Source of the DNA: Lapidilactobacillus mulanensis
Lineage (GTDB): Bacteria > Bacillota > Bacilli > Lactobacillales > Lactobacillaceae
Length of the DNA: 64,000 bases
Direction of reading: 5' to 3'
NCBI RefSeq assembly: GCF_003946215.1
Contig: NZ_RHOW01000004.1
Location: forward strand, 22,487-86,486
The translations under genes and the position numbers were made by a program. Below the pieces are notes generated by a model. That model saw nothing but the letters and a program-made list of their open reading frames with translations, had not been told where the DNA came from and ran no database searches. This document shows positions 1 to 8,080 of this stretch, piece after piece. Numbering within the stretch: the first letter of the stretch is position 1; every line of letters begins with the position of its first letter.

Positions 1-70
1 ATTGGCTAGTCTCAGTCAAACGACCGATTGCCACCGACTCACAATTTGCGTTAGGATAACAACTGTTGAA

Positions 71-93
71 ACACGTGTGATTTTAACGTGTGT
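71..93 (+). promoter_or_regulatory. Possible operator upstream of ABC exporter
   Basis: The heptamer ACGTGTG occurs twice as a direct repeat (73-79 and 86-92), 13 bp apart, and ACACGT/ACGTGT also reads as an inverted repeat across the same bases. It lies about 35 bp before the ABC ATPase start, which has a GGAGGA ribosome binding site. Such repeats are typical of small regulator operators, but the regulator is not in the window. Confidence 0.3.
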
Positions 94-124
94 AATCGGG
101 TTAAATACATATCTGGAGGAAGTT

Positions 125-1036
125 ATGGCAAATTTATTAAGCGTCCAGCAATTAGACAAGTCGTTTGGCAATCGACGTGTCCTTCATGGCGTTAACTTTG
201 AAGTCGCCGCCGGGCATATTGTGGCATTAGTTGGTCCCAATGGTGCCGGTAAAAGCACGATCATGAAAGCCGTTCTCGGTTTGATCCCAACGGATGGTGG
301 TCATCTGACCATCGATTCCCAACCGGTTTCGATCACGAGCCACCAAGCACTCGCTCATGTGGGCGCGCTGATCGAATATCCCGGGATCTATCCGTTTCTG
401 ACTGGGAAACAACATCTCGAATTATTCGCCGATAAAGAAAATCGTGACACCAATATGACGCAAATCGTCGAAGCGCTAGGGATGACTAGCTATATCGATC
501 ATAAGGCCAAGCAATATTCATTAGGCATGAAGCAAAAACTTGGGATCGCACAAGCCCTCGTCAATCATCCTAAGCTCGTGATCTTGGATGAGCCGATGAA
601 CGGACTCGATCCGCAAGCCGTCAAAGATTTGCGCGATTACATTCGCAAGATGGCCGATCAAGGCACTAGCTTCTTGATCTCAAGCCATATTCTCAGCGAA
701 TTGGAAAAACTCGCCGACGATGTCTTGATCCTCAATCACGGCAAAATCGTCCAACAAAGTAGTATGGGCGAACTCGTTGCATCTGGGGGCACGTCATACG
801 TGATCACCACGGCCGACGATGCCTCCGCAAAAACTGCATTAATGGCTGCTGGCTTACAATTAGTTCCCGCTGAAAAAATCATGATCCGCCAACAAAATGA
901 GAAAACTTTAAATCAAGTTTTGCAGACCTTAGTCAACGCCAACATCGAAATTACCGACGTCGTTAAAGTTCAACACGATTTGGAAGAATCCTTCTTGGAC
1001 ATGGTCAACACGCCAACCACAAAGGAGGACAAATAA
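125..1036 (+). CDS. ABC transporter ATP-binding protein
   Basis: Cytoplasmic ATPase subunit of an ABC-2 type (antibiotic/bacteriocin-export-like) transporter, 303 residues. Walker A (GPNGAGKS) lies near residue 40. The signature (YSLGMKQK), Walker B with catalytic Glu (LVILDEPMNGLD) and H-loop (SSH) follow in order, and the C-terminal ~70 residues form the accessory domain usual for this subfamily. The ATG is chosen because GGAGGA stands 5 bases before it; the reading frame is open further upstream but has no ribosome site there. The permease begins 2 bases after the stop, so the two are one operon. The substrate cannot be read from sequence; bacitracin-, lantibiotic- or drug-export-like systems have the same architecture. 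Confidence 0.9.
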   Translation: MANLLSVQQLDKSFGNRRVLHGVNFEVAAGHIVALVGPNGAGKSTIMKAVLGLIPTDGGHLTIDSQPVSITSHQALAHVGALIEYPGIYPFLTGKQHLELFADKENRDTNMTQIVEALGMTSYIDHKAKQYSLGMKQKLGIAQALVNHPKLVILDEPMNGLDPQAVKDLRDYIRKMADQGTSFLISSHILSELEKLADDVLILNHGKIVQQSSMGELVASGGTSYVITTADDASAKTALMAAGLQLVPAEKIMIRQQNEKTLNQVLQTLVNANIEITDVVKVQHDLEESFLDMVNTPTTKEDK

Positions 1037-1038
1037 TC

Positions 1039-1809
1039 ATGGGAACTTTAATCAAACAAGAACTTTATAAACTCACTCATAAAAAGGGCACTTGGATCGC
1101 GATTGGCATCATGGTCGTTCTCCAAATTATCCCTGCTCTCGTACAAAAAGCCGATTCTGAATTTTTCCAACTGAGTTCTCTGATCAGTAACGATTATTTA
1201 GGCGGTGGGCTCTATTTATTCATCATGATTGCCAGCGCTGCTAGTATTATTGCCATGGAATTTCAGTACGGCACGATCAAGCAGCTACTCTATCGGCAAT
1301 ATTATCGTAGTCAAGTTTTTATCAGTAAGTTGATCGTCATCTTCATGCAACTAGTTGTGCTAAAAGTTATCTCCACAATCATGACTTTCACCTTGACTGC
1401 CCTACTCTTTCCCAGCTTCGATTGGGATCAAAAAATCGAGGGTAGTCAAACGTTATTACAACTATATTTCTTGGGAATGGGTGGAAACGTGCTTGTCACC
1501 GTCTTTCTGCTAAGCGTCGTGATTCTAATTGCAACCTTACTCAAAACCAACGCTGCCGCCATCACTAGTGGTTTCATCGGTTACTTCGTTTCGATGGCTG
1601 CTTCTAGCGTCTTACTACTCCTGATCAATAAATGGCATTGGCTGCGATTCAATCCATTCAGCATGTTGATGACCAGCTCGCAGATCATCTCGCCAGACAT
1701 GAGTCAAGCAACGCTGATGAGCACCCCGTTAATGATCACGCTCACCTTTGTGTACACGATTTTATTCACGTTCATCGCCTATTTCAGCTTCAGAAAACGT
1801 AGCGTCTAA
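1039..1809 (+). CDS. ABC-2 type transporter permease
   Basis: Membrane subunit of 256 residues partnering the ATPase just upstream. It shows about six hydrophobic segments (first near residues 18-35, last near 228-248) and the ABC-2 family layout, with a soluble loop after the first segment. Its ribosome site AAGGAGG sits inside the end of the ATPase gene, which implies coupled translation. Transcription probably ends at the strong hairpin just downstream. The exported substrate is unknown; no biosynthetic or immunity gene next to it points to one. Confidence 0.85.
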   Translation: MGTLIKQELYKLTHKKGTWIAIGIMVVLQIIPALVQKADSEFFQLSSLISNDYLGGGLYLFIMIASAASIIAMEFQYGTIKQLLYRQYYRSQVFISKLIVIFMQLVVLKVISTIMTFTLTALLFPSFDWDQKIEGSQTLLQLYFLGMGGNVLVTVFLLSVVILIATLLKTNAAAITSGFIGYFVSMAASSVLLLLINKWHWLRFNPFSMLMTSSQIISPDMSQATLMSTPLMITLTFVYTILFTFIAYFSFRKRSV

Positions 1810-1818
1810 TTCCAATTT

Positions 1819-1862
1819 AAAGGGCCTGACCACAGTTTAAATACTGTGGTCAGGCCCTTTTT
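1819..1862. terminator. Bidirectional rho-independent terminator
   Basis: A perfect 18-bp stem (arms 1819-1836 and 1843-1860) has a 6-base loop and ends in a T-run. It lies between the convergent ABC permease and glycosyltransferase genes and can serve both strands. Confidence 0.95.
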
Positions 1863-1872
1863 CAATCGCCAT

Positions 1873-2937
1873 TTAAGCTTGGGCAATTTTAACTAAGGCT
1901 GCTTGCAAATGTGTGAAATAATTCTGATCATAAAAACGATCGATACTTGCTTGAACCACCCGCTCATCGACAAACGGATCATCTTGCACAACTTGCTTGA
2001 GTGCACGATGCAATTTCCCGCTGTCTTCTAACGGGTACAAGAACCCCGTGCGCCCTTCTTCAATAATATCCGCCGGACCCGTGGGACAATCCGCCGCAAT
2101 ACAAGGCACCCCATGACTCATGGCTTCAAGCAACACCATGGGCAACCCCTCGAATTTCGAACTCAACAGCAGCGCATCCGCCGTCTGAATTTGCGGCCAC
2201 GGATCGGTCACCCAACCATGCCAACGAACGCGTGATTTCAACTGCGGATGGCGCTTGATAAACGCCTTACACTTATTCAACCCAGAACCCGCACCATAGA
2301 AATCGATCACCCAATTACCGTGCAGATTTTGCAAAGCACCAAGTAAACTCTTCAGATTCTTCTGACCACGATACTGGATCCGCCCGATAAAAATAAAATG
2401 CTTCGGTTCATTATCATGACTCCGAGCAATCAGCTGTTGTGCAGGTGTAACTGGATTATAAATCGTGTAAATTTGGTCAGCCGGAATATCAAAGCCACGC
2501 ATTTGCTCGGCGATCCCGCCACTGATGGCTAAATGCGCGTCAGCATCTTTTAACGAATTCGTATCAAACCAAGTCACATTGCTCAACGTACTGTGGATCC
2601 AAGAGACAATTTTATAAGGTCGCTGCATCCTCCTGCGGATCTGCGCCGCCACAAAAATTGGGCGAGATCCTAAACAGATCACCAATTCCGCGGTGGTATT
2701 GGCCATATAATGCCGCGTAAATGAGCGAACAATGATCGGATTGCGCGTCGGATTCTGCACGATCTCAACACGGCGGTCTAATCGTTGCAGCCACTGTTTA
2801 TGTTGCGATCCTTCGGTTAAAACGAGTTGATAATGATTGTTGGTGGTGTTTTGCGTGAGATAATTCAGGACTTTGATCAGGACTGTCTCGGTCCCACCTT
2901 GCCCCGAAAGAAATGGGGTCACAAATGCAATGTTCAT
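1873..2937 (-). CDS. Glycosyltransferase family 4 protein
   Basis: GT-B fold glycosyltransferase of 354 residues, expected to move a sugar from a nucleotide-sugar donor onto a polysaccharide, teichoic acid or glycolipid acceptor at the inner membrane face. The N-terminus MNIAFVTPFLSGQGGTE carries the Gly-rich acceptor-domain loop. The C-terminal half has FIGRI, then SSKFEGLPMVLLEAMSHG, which contains the E-x7-E donor-site motif of retaining GT4 enzymes. The start is supported by AGGAAAGGA upstream. It stands alone, with a terminator after it and a mosaic repeat element before it. The acceptor is not deducible. Confidence 0.85.
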   Translation of the reverse strand: MNIAFVTPFLSGQGGTETVLIKVLNYLTQNTTNNHYQLVLTEGSQHKQWLQRLDRRVEIVQNPTRNPIIVRSFTRHYMANTTAELVICLGSRPIFVAAQIRRRMQRPYKIVSWIHSTLSNVTWFDTNSLKDADAHLAISGGIAEQMRGFDIPADQIYTIYNPVTPAQQLIARSHDNEPKHFIFIGRIQYRGQKNLKSLLGALQNLHGNWVIDFYGAGSGLNKCKAFIKRHPQLKSRVRWHGWVTDPWPQIQTADALLLSSKFEGLPMVLLEAMSHGVPCIAADCPTGPADIIEEGRTGFLYPLEDSGKLHRALKQVVQDDPFVDERVVQASIDRFYDQNYFTHLQAALVKIAQA

Positions 2938-3062
2938 ATGTAAAGCTTCCTTTCCTTAGTTTAATCGTAACACAGGAAAGCAAAAGTGGCGGGAATGTGA
3001 GTTTTGGGGATGGGATTATACTGATATCGCTGAAAGATTCAATCTTCGCTTGGATAGATTTT

Positions 3063-3607
3063 TGTGGTTCCGGCTAAATTTGTGGTGGGAACTGGGAAAC
3101 TGCTGTGGGGACGGCTGCAGGATTTCCAAAGTACGGAAATTCTTCCGCCTGAAATCTGAGCTCCTGAAAACCGCAGGATCTCACATTTCCCCTTTCTGTA
3201 AACTCACAAAGGCCGTTCGTTAACAGAAATATCACTGCAGTCCCAGTTCCCACCACAAATTTCGCCTCGTCTATTCGGAAGAGCTCGATAATATTTATTG
3301 CATGACATTTTTGTTATTTAGGGTAAAGGCTACCTTGATAATCCAACTTTCAGGAACCCATCTATTAAAATCCTACGCTAAACTAAATAAGTTTAGGTCG
3401 AAAGTGCTGGGGCAGGCAGTCGTGGCAGTGACAACCATGTTGGCGGGCCGCTTTTGCCCGCCTTACATGGTGGATCGATTTGAGATTTTGCGGTTTGTGC
3501 AAAAGCTCAAATCGAAGCTCGGAACTTTTCCCGCACTTGGAAAAGTGGAGAGCGGTCCCACAAGCCAACGTACTGCCTGCCCCAGCACTTTCGACCGAAG
3601 GTAGACC
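3063..3607 (-). repeat. Mosaic palindromic element, copy 1 (modules C-linker-A)
   Basis: This non-coding stretch is a reverse-oriented copy of the interspersed element. Module A (3076-3262) is bounded by a 22-bp inverted repeat (3076-3097 / 3241-3262) starting AAATTTGTGGTGGGAACTGG. The linker (3263-3395) includes the phrase TCAGGAACCCA. Module C (3396-3596) is bounded by GGTCGAAAGTGCTGGGGCAG and its reverse complement (3574-3596). The outer ends are CTACCTTCGG (at 3607) and GCCGGAACCACA (at ~3063), the same as in the other copies. Only short, unsupported reading frames cross it. Confidence 0.9.
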
Positions 3608-3640
3608 AACTTTCAGAAAATATTATCAAAAAAAGAGCAA

Positions 3641-3668
3641 AAAAAATCGGTCACTTCTGACCGATTTT
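3641..3668 (-). terminator. Terminator of the malonate decarboxylase operon
   Basis: An 11-bp stem (3643-3653 / 3658-3668) with loop CTTC is followed on the minus strand by a U-run (A-run on the plus strand from 3646 leftwards). It lies directly after the Cys-rich gene that ends the operon. Confidence 0.9.
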
Positions 3669-3672
3669 AGGG

Positions 3673-3837
3673 TTAATCTTTCTTAGAATGACATAAACTT
3701 CGACAAGCACACTGCGTTTCGTCTAACATCTGGCAATGACACTCACCATGATAACCCGCGCAAGGACAGCCTTCGTGGCAGCTCATGCCGGCATGGCAGG
3801 CAGGATTTTCTTGATGAGTTTGATTTTCGGTCTTCAT
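3673..3837 (-). CDS. Small Cys/His-rich, metallothionein-like protein
   Basis: This 54-residue frame is shorter than most gene finders accept. It has nine Cys (14, 20, 24, 26, 33, 35, 43, 45, 49) and six His, including three C-x-C pairs (CPC, CHC, CAC) and several C-H pairs. That density is typical of metal-thiolate proteins such as bacterial metallothioneins, though I see no clear match to SmtA/BmtA spacing. Its ATG follows the hydrolase TAA with no gap (TAAATG), with AGGCGG about 8 bases before it, and the operon terminator follows at once. It is therefore the last gene of the mdc operon. The role is inferred only: metal or thiol buffering, or metal delivery. Confidence 0.7.
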   Translation of the reverse strand: MKTENQTHQENPACHAGMSCHEGCPCAGYHGECHCQMLDETQCACRSLCHSKKD

Positions 3838-4662
3838 TTACGATTTACCGCCTAATTTTTCTCGGCGACCACGCGTTTTCAGTAAGAAATGGCGCAGCGT
3901 TTGATTAAATCGGTCGGGAACTTCGGCCATAATATCGTGCCCACAATCGTCGATCAGAACCTGACTAGCAACCGCATTCCGCTCGGCGACCCAAGCGCCA
4001 TAACCTGGGCGATAATAAGGGCTCTGTTTGGCAGAGATAAATAGTGTTGGACTGGTTTCCTGACAAGCGGTTTGCCGCCAATCCGCACGAAAATGACTCT
4101 TCAACAATGGCAGACCCTTTTCTCGAGAAAACGGGGCGTTGGTCTGGGCAATACTAAACGGTCGAAAAATACGATCAACGAAACCATGCAACGTTTCGCG
4201 AACGGCAGGTTTGGTGGCGTACTTTTCTTGCCAGTTATTCTCATTGACGCCGACAAAGCCATACGGCCACTCCGAATCATTGATCATTTTCGGCGGCTGA
4301 TCGACTAGTACAATGGCTTTGACCGCCAAGCTAGGATAACGCTGGCGTAAATTCCAAATCACGCTACAGCCCATTGAATGGCCCACCAGGATCGGTTGGT
4401 CGAGCTGCAATTTTTCAATCAAGCCCGCGAGATCATCGCCCAAATCATCAAGGGATTGCGCATAATCGCCTGCAGAACCACCCTGCCCGCGAAAATCATA
4501 CCGAATCACGTGATACGATAATTGGGCCAACATGTCGAGTTGCCCGGTCCAAATTTCCTTATAACTGCCGAAGCCGTTGATGAAAATCAGAGGTTGATCT
4601 TGCACGTCACCCTGTTGTTCAACGGCTAATTGTTGACCATTCGCCAACGAAACCAATGTCAT
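3838..4662 (-). CDS. Alpha/beta hydrolase in the mdc operon
   Basis: Soluble alpha/beta-hydrolase of 274 residues. It has the oxyanion-loop region FINGFGSYKEIW near residue 28, the nucleophile elbow GHSMG near residue 95 and a C-terminal catalytic His in DDCGHDIMAE. This completes a Ser-Asp-His triad of the esterase/haloperoxidase-like type. It sits 2 bases after mdcG and directly abuts the Cys-rich gene, so it is co-transcribed with malonate decarboxylase. It is not one of the core Mdc subunits. An accessory role such as hydrolysing malonate esters or stray thioesters is plausible but not shown by the sequence. Confidence 0.8.
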   Translation of the reverse strand: MTLVSLANGQQLAVEQQGDVQDQPLIFINGFGSYKEIWTGQLDMLAQLSYHVIRYDFRGQGGSAGDYAQSLDDLGDDLAGLIEKLQLDQPILVGHSMGCSVIWNLRQRYPSLAVKAIVLVDQPPKMINDSEWPYGFVGVNENNWQEKYATKPAVRETLHGFVDRIFRPFSIAQTNAPFSREKGLPLLKSHFRADWRQTACQETSPTLFISAKQSPYYRPGYGAWVAERNAVASQVLIDDCGHDIMAEVPDRFNQTLRHFLLKTRGRREKLGGKS

Positions 4663-4664
4663 TT

Positions 4665-5306
4665 CTAGTCATCCATTTCTGTCATTAATTGCCAAGGATC
4701 TTGGCTTAAAATCGGACCCTCGTTAGTCTTCACGAGAATTTCTGCCGTCCGTTGAGCCGCATACTCTTCCAGTGAAAAGCCGTATTGTCCCTGCACCATT
4801 TGAATATCCGCGTGGGCACCCATGATCGTGCGTAGCTCGGCGATCAAGTGTTGCGCTTCGTGAGGCGTTATCCGCTGCTTTGGCAGTGTCATGATCACAT
4901 CCACGTCGCTTTCTGGACGCGCCATTTCAATACCGGTCACCAATTCATAAGCCAGTGAACCACCGACACCCCATTCGTAAGTTTTCAAAAGCGGGGTGAT
5001 GGCGTCCAAAGTTTGAAACGGTTTTAGCTGCCGGCGCGTGGACGAAAGCTTCGGTAAATATTGCAGCGCTTGTTGCGGCGTCACCGCAGCCAACCAATTA
5101 TCGGGATGGATCCAAGTGCCGAAGCGCTGGCTTTTTTGGAAGCCGCGAATGCCAACTGGAATTCGGTCCTGCTGCTCACCTCGACGCACGATCACGTACG
5201 AAGTTAAGTTTAATATTTTTTCTGTCCACACTGGCAAAGGATCCGCCGTTAATAATAACGTCGGATCCTTCAACTTGATCAGTGTGTGTGGCATTAGCCG
5301 TTCCAT
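4665..5306 (-). CDS. mdcG: Malonate decarboxylase holo-ACP synthase (phosphoribosyl-dephospho-CoA transferase)
   Basis: Transfers the 2'-(5''-triphosphoribosyl)-3'-dephospho-CoA prosthetic group onto Ser of the Mdc acyl carrier protein, so it matures MdcC. The 213 residues carry a nucleotidyltransferase signature: GGSLAYELVTG followed by ESDVDVIM, which supplies the G-S and D-x-D metal-binding residues. Length fits MdcG. The start overlaps the mdcDE stop by 13 bases. A second ATG four codons later forms a TAATG stop-start overlap and is an equally good start. Translation is clearly coupled to the upstream subunit gene. Confidence 0.88.
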   Translation of the reverse strand: MERLMPHTLIKLKDPTLLLTADPLPVWTEKILNLTSYVIVRRGEQQDRIPVGIRGFQKSQRFGTWIHPDNWLAAVTPQQALQYLPKLSSTRRQLKPFQTLDAITPLLKTYEWGVGGSLAYELVTGIEMARPESDVDVIMTLPKQRITPHEAQHLIAELRTIMGAHADIQMVQGQYGFSLEEYAAQRTAEILVKTNEGPILSQDPWQLMTEMDD

Positions 5307-6961
5307 TGTTCGTCCATCAAACGGCGTACCTTATTTGTGGCAACACGGCCACTTTGGACAGCGATCGGGTTCGTGTAACGGAAACTCAAATCTGTGGGCT
5401 TGTTATCTAAGTCTGCTAAAGCCTCATCGATCACGCCTTCGACAGTCGAAATTGCCTTAGCGCTAGAATCATAGCTCTTCACACCAGAAATCAGTTTGTA
5501 AAGTGAACCTAATTTTTGATAATTTTCAATATCATAAGCCATTGCGGGAACATGCTTCGTGGCTTCTTCCAATTCGGCGATCGTCCGTTGTGTAATACGG
5601 GCAGAACTGGCTTTGCTCATGGCTTGAATCGTGATATCAAGGTCATCGAGTGCGATCAAGCGATTCGATTGCAACCCATGTGCTAAGAAACCACCGGATA
5701 CGGCGTCGCCAGGAATAAAGGCAACGACTTTGTGACCGGCCTGACGTGCGCGTGCATAGGCACTGGCACTGGCAGCCAAAGACATGTGGATCCCGATCAA
5801 TTCTTCTTTGTAGCCATAAGCTTGGCTAGGCACATCGACGACTAAAATCAACGGTGTCTTTTCAGCTTTGTTGGCATCAGCCTTGATCAAATCATTAACA
5901 ACCGATGCAACGGTATAGCCTTCAACCAAACCAACTTCACCGTGGCGAACACGTGGGAAGCGATTATTTTCATCGGCCACGATAGCAATATACTCACGGC
6001 CATTTTTCTGTGCGTGTAAAACGGTTGGCACATCACTGTGCGCGTTCTTGATGCCCGTCAATTGTTCGAACCATTGACGGCCACGACTCTTCGTCCCTGG
6101 CTTGCTACCCTCAGTTGCAGCAGCCAGATGATGTTCAGTCGTCTTAACTTGCTTGTATAACTTCTTGTAACCATCAATATCCAAAGGTTGGCTAGGATCG
6201 AGTTGATCCAGCAACGATAGGTAAAAATCACCTTGTTGATCGCGATGGCTATCTTTATTTTCATTGATGGCACTGGTAATGGCATTTCTGAAAGCATCCA
6301 CGTCGTCATCAACGACTTCGTCAATGATTCCGGTAGCTTGGCGTTGTTTCGTACCCAACGTGCTCCAGATCAAATCCTTGTCGCTAGAATCGAATTCTTG
6401 AACGCCAGCTTCTTGTTCGATGACTTCTGGACCATTCAAGGCGATACGGGCACGGTTAGTCCCGATCACATATGACAAAAGTGCATTCGTGATCGACATA
6501 CCACCGAATGAACCCACACGACCAGGAACCAGGCCAATAACTGGGACATACTTTTTAAGAGCAACGACCATGTTATGGATCTCTGAAATTGAGAGCAAGC
6601 CATAATTAGCCTCTTGCAAACGAACGCCACCTGTATCCAAGATGATGATCGGATAAACGGTTTTGCCAGCCTTATTGTCGGCCAAAGCGTGTTCCAAAGC
6701 AGCAACGATTTTGGCACCACTTACTTCACCAATACCGCCGCCTTGGAAATTACCTTCGATACCAACGACCAGTGCATTTTTACCACTGATCTGGCCTTTC
6801 AAGATCACGATACCGTCATCACTTTCAGGCACGATGCCTTGTGGTTCCAAGTGTGGTGAGATCATGTCGTCAAAAGGACCGATCAATTCACGGCCAGTGC
6901 CTGCGTCTAACAAGGCTTCGGCGCGTTGGCGTGCATGTAATTCTACGAAACTATTGCTCAT
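5294..6961 (-). CDS. mdcD: Malonate decarboxylase beta-gamma fusion subunit (MdcD-MdcE)
   Basis: Decarboxylates malonyl-S-ACP to acetyl-S-ACP without biotin. Residues 1 to about 280 are the beta (MdcD) carboxyltransferase-like half, with GQISGKNALVVGIEG and GRVGSFGGMSITNALLS. Residues from about 290 to 555 are the gamma (MdcE) half, with RFPRVRHGEVGLVEGY and PGDAVSGGFLAHGLQSNR. In Pseudomonas, Klebsiella and Acinetobacter these are two genes (mdcD and mdcE); here one uninterrupted frame of 555 residues covers both. The start overlaps the mdcC stop by 11 bases. A linker near residues 270-300 (EGSKPGTKSRGR) probably marks the fusion point. Confidence 0.92.
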   Translation of the reverse strand: MSNSFVELHARQRAEALLDAGTGRELIGPFDDMISPHLEPQGIVPESDDGIVILKGQISGKNALVVGIEGNFQGGGIGEVSGAKIVAALEHALADNKAGKTVYPIIILDTGGVRLQEANYGLLSISEIHNMVVALKKYVPVIGLVPGRVGSFGGMSITNALLSYVIGTNRARIALNGPEVIEQEAGVQEFDSSDKDLIWSTLGTKQRQATGIIDEVVDDDVDAFRNAITSAINENKDSHRDQQGDFYLSLLDQLDPSQPLDIDGYKKLYKQVKTTEHHLAAATEGSKPGTKSRGRQWFEQLTGIKNAHSDVPTVLHAQKNGREYIAIVADENNRFPRVRHGEVGLVEGYTVASVVNDLIKADANKAEKTPLILVVDVPSQAYGYKEELIGIHMSLAASASAYARARQAGHKVVAFIPGDAVSGGFLAHGLQSNRLIALDDLDITIQAMSKASSARITQRTIAELEEATKHVPAMAYDIENYQKLGSLYKLISGVKSYDSSAKAISTVEGVIDEALADLDNKPTDLSFRYTNPIAVQSGRVATNKVRRLMDEQWNG

Positions 6962-7250
6962 CTTTCAACGCCTCCATTGCTTGAGTTAAACGTAGGTTGA
7001 CTACGCCGGGTGTTGCACCAAAGTCATTAATTTCAAAGTTTGCTTTGATTGGGTAACGATCGAAGAAACGGTCTAGAACATGTTCCCATGTTTCTTTGAA
7101 ACCATCGCTACCAGTCACGATAGCCAATTCTGCGCCATCTTTATCAGTTGGACGCAATAATACTTCTAAGTCACCTGAAGCAACGACGCCAACATGGACG
7201 GGATGGTCGATCGGTTGTGTTGCTTTATAGTTGAAATGTAATTTTTCCAT
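6951..7250 (-). CDS. mdcC: Malonate decarboxylase acyl carrier protein (delta subunit)
   Basis: A 99-residue acyl carrier protein that holds the acetyl/malonyl group on a phosphoribosyl-dephospho-CoA arm. The attachment site is VASGDLEVLL. The Ser is residue 25, the position of the modified Ser known for the Klebsiella delta subunit. It starts 26 bases inside mdcB and its stop lies inside mdcDE, so the three genes are tightly coupled. The arm is made by MdcB and attached by MdcG from this same operon. Confidence 0.93.
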   Translation of the reverse strand: MEKLHFNYKATQPIDHPVHVGVVASGDLEVLLRPTDKDGAELAIVTGSDGFKETWEHVLDRFFDRYPIKANFEINDFGATPGVVNLRLTQAMEALKDEQ

Positions 7251-8076
7251 AATCTAAAACGCTCCTCTCGGCTAAATCTTGTTTGGGTAAAGTCTTTAAG
7301 AATTTCGTCGCGGCAAAAAGATCAGCGCTGCCACCAGGCGAAATATTTTTTTCAATTGTAAAATCGGCCAAGCCAGCAAACTCCGAATTTTTCAAAACCG
7401 GCTCACTAGCTTGCGCGATTCGTTTAGCTTGTTGCTGCAAAAATCGTAACGTCGCCAGATCCGAACGATGGATCACATTCGTATCATCGACCGTCGCGTA
7501 CAAGGTCAACAGCGCACGCAACCAATCATCTTTAGTCGTCAACGGTAATTCCAACAGACGGGCAATATGCGGAAAGTTACTCTGTGCCTCAGCTTGTGCG
7601 CCACCGATCCCATATTGATGTTGGGCTTGTTGACCATAGGTTTGTTTGGTGACCGATTCATTGCCAGGATCATCGATCCGGGCGAGTTGCCCCGCAATCG
7701 CTAATAATTGCGCAGAATTTGCCGCGGGTTGCAGCCAATAAGCGGTGACCAGCAAACCTAACGCCCAAATCGCACCCTTATGTGTATTCACACCGTTCGT
7801 CGCGGCAAACATCCTTTTCTCAGCGGTGCGACCCAAGCTGCCGATCTGTTCGCGCAACAAGTCATTAGGCGCCCGTCCCTCAGCAACGGCACCTAATTGC
7901 ACGAAATAATCGTGCAGACTCGCCGCAGAACGATGAAACAATGCGGCATCCATATCTTGATGAGCACCATTCGAAATGGCATCGACTAACCCAGGCTTCG
8001 GTGTAAAATCAACTTCCCAATCCAAAGCGGCGACTGCTAAATCGGCGATTTTTTGATAATTAGTTACGGCCGTCAT
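7225..8076 (-). CDS. mdcB: Triphosphoribosyl-dephospho-CoA synthase
   Basis: Makes 2'-(5''-triphosphoribosyl)-3'-dephospho-CoA from ATP and dephospho-CoA, the precursor of the MdcC prosthetic group; homologous to CitG of citrate lyase. The 283 residues show family hallmarks: WEVDFTPKPGLVD near the N-terminus, then NTHKGAIWALGLL and the C-terminal ISPGGSADLFAATKFL. It starts 4 bases after mdcA and overlaps mdcC by 26 bases. CitG is the alternative name for the family, but the neighbourhood settles the assignment as MdcB. Confidence 0.93.
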   Translation of the reverse strand: MTAVTNYQKIADLAVAALDWEVDFTPKPGLVDAISNGAHQDMDAALFHRSAASLHDYFVQLGAVAEGRAPNDLLREQIGSLGRTAEKRMFAATNGVNTHKGAIWALGLLVTAYWLQPAANSAQLLAIAGQLARIDDPGNESVTKQTYGQQAQHQYGIGGAQAEAQSNFPHIARLLELPLTTKDDWLRALLTLYATVDDTNVIHRSDLATLRFLQQQAKRIAQASEPVLKNSEFAGLADFTIEKNISPGGSADLFAATKFLKTLPKQDLAERSVLDYGKITFQL

Positions 8077-8080
8077 CTGA

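Noticed and set aside
3302..3686. Several 60-100 codon frames across element copy 1
   Set aside because: No ribosome sites; they run through both palindromic modules and are not kept in other copies.
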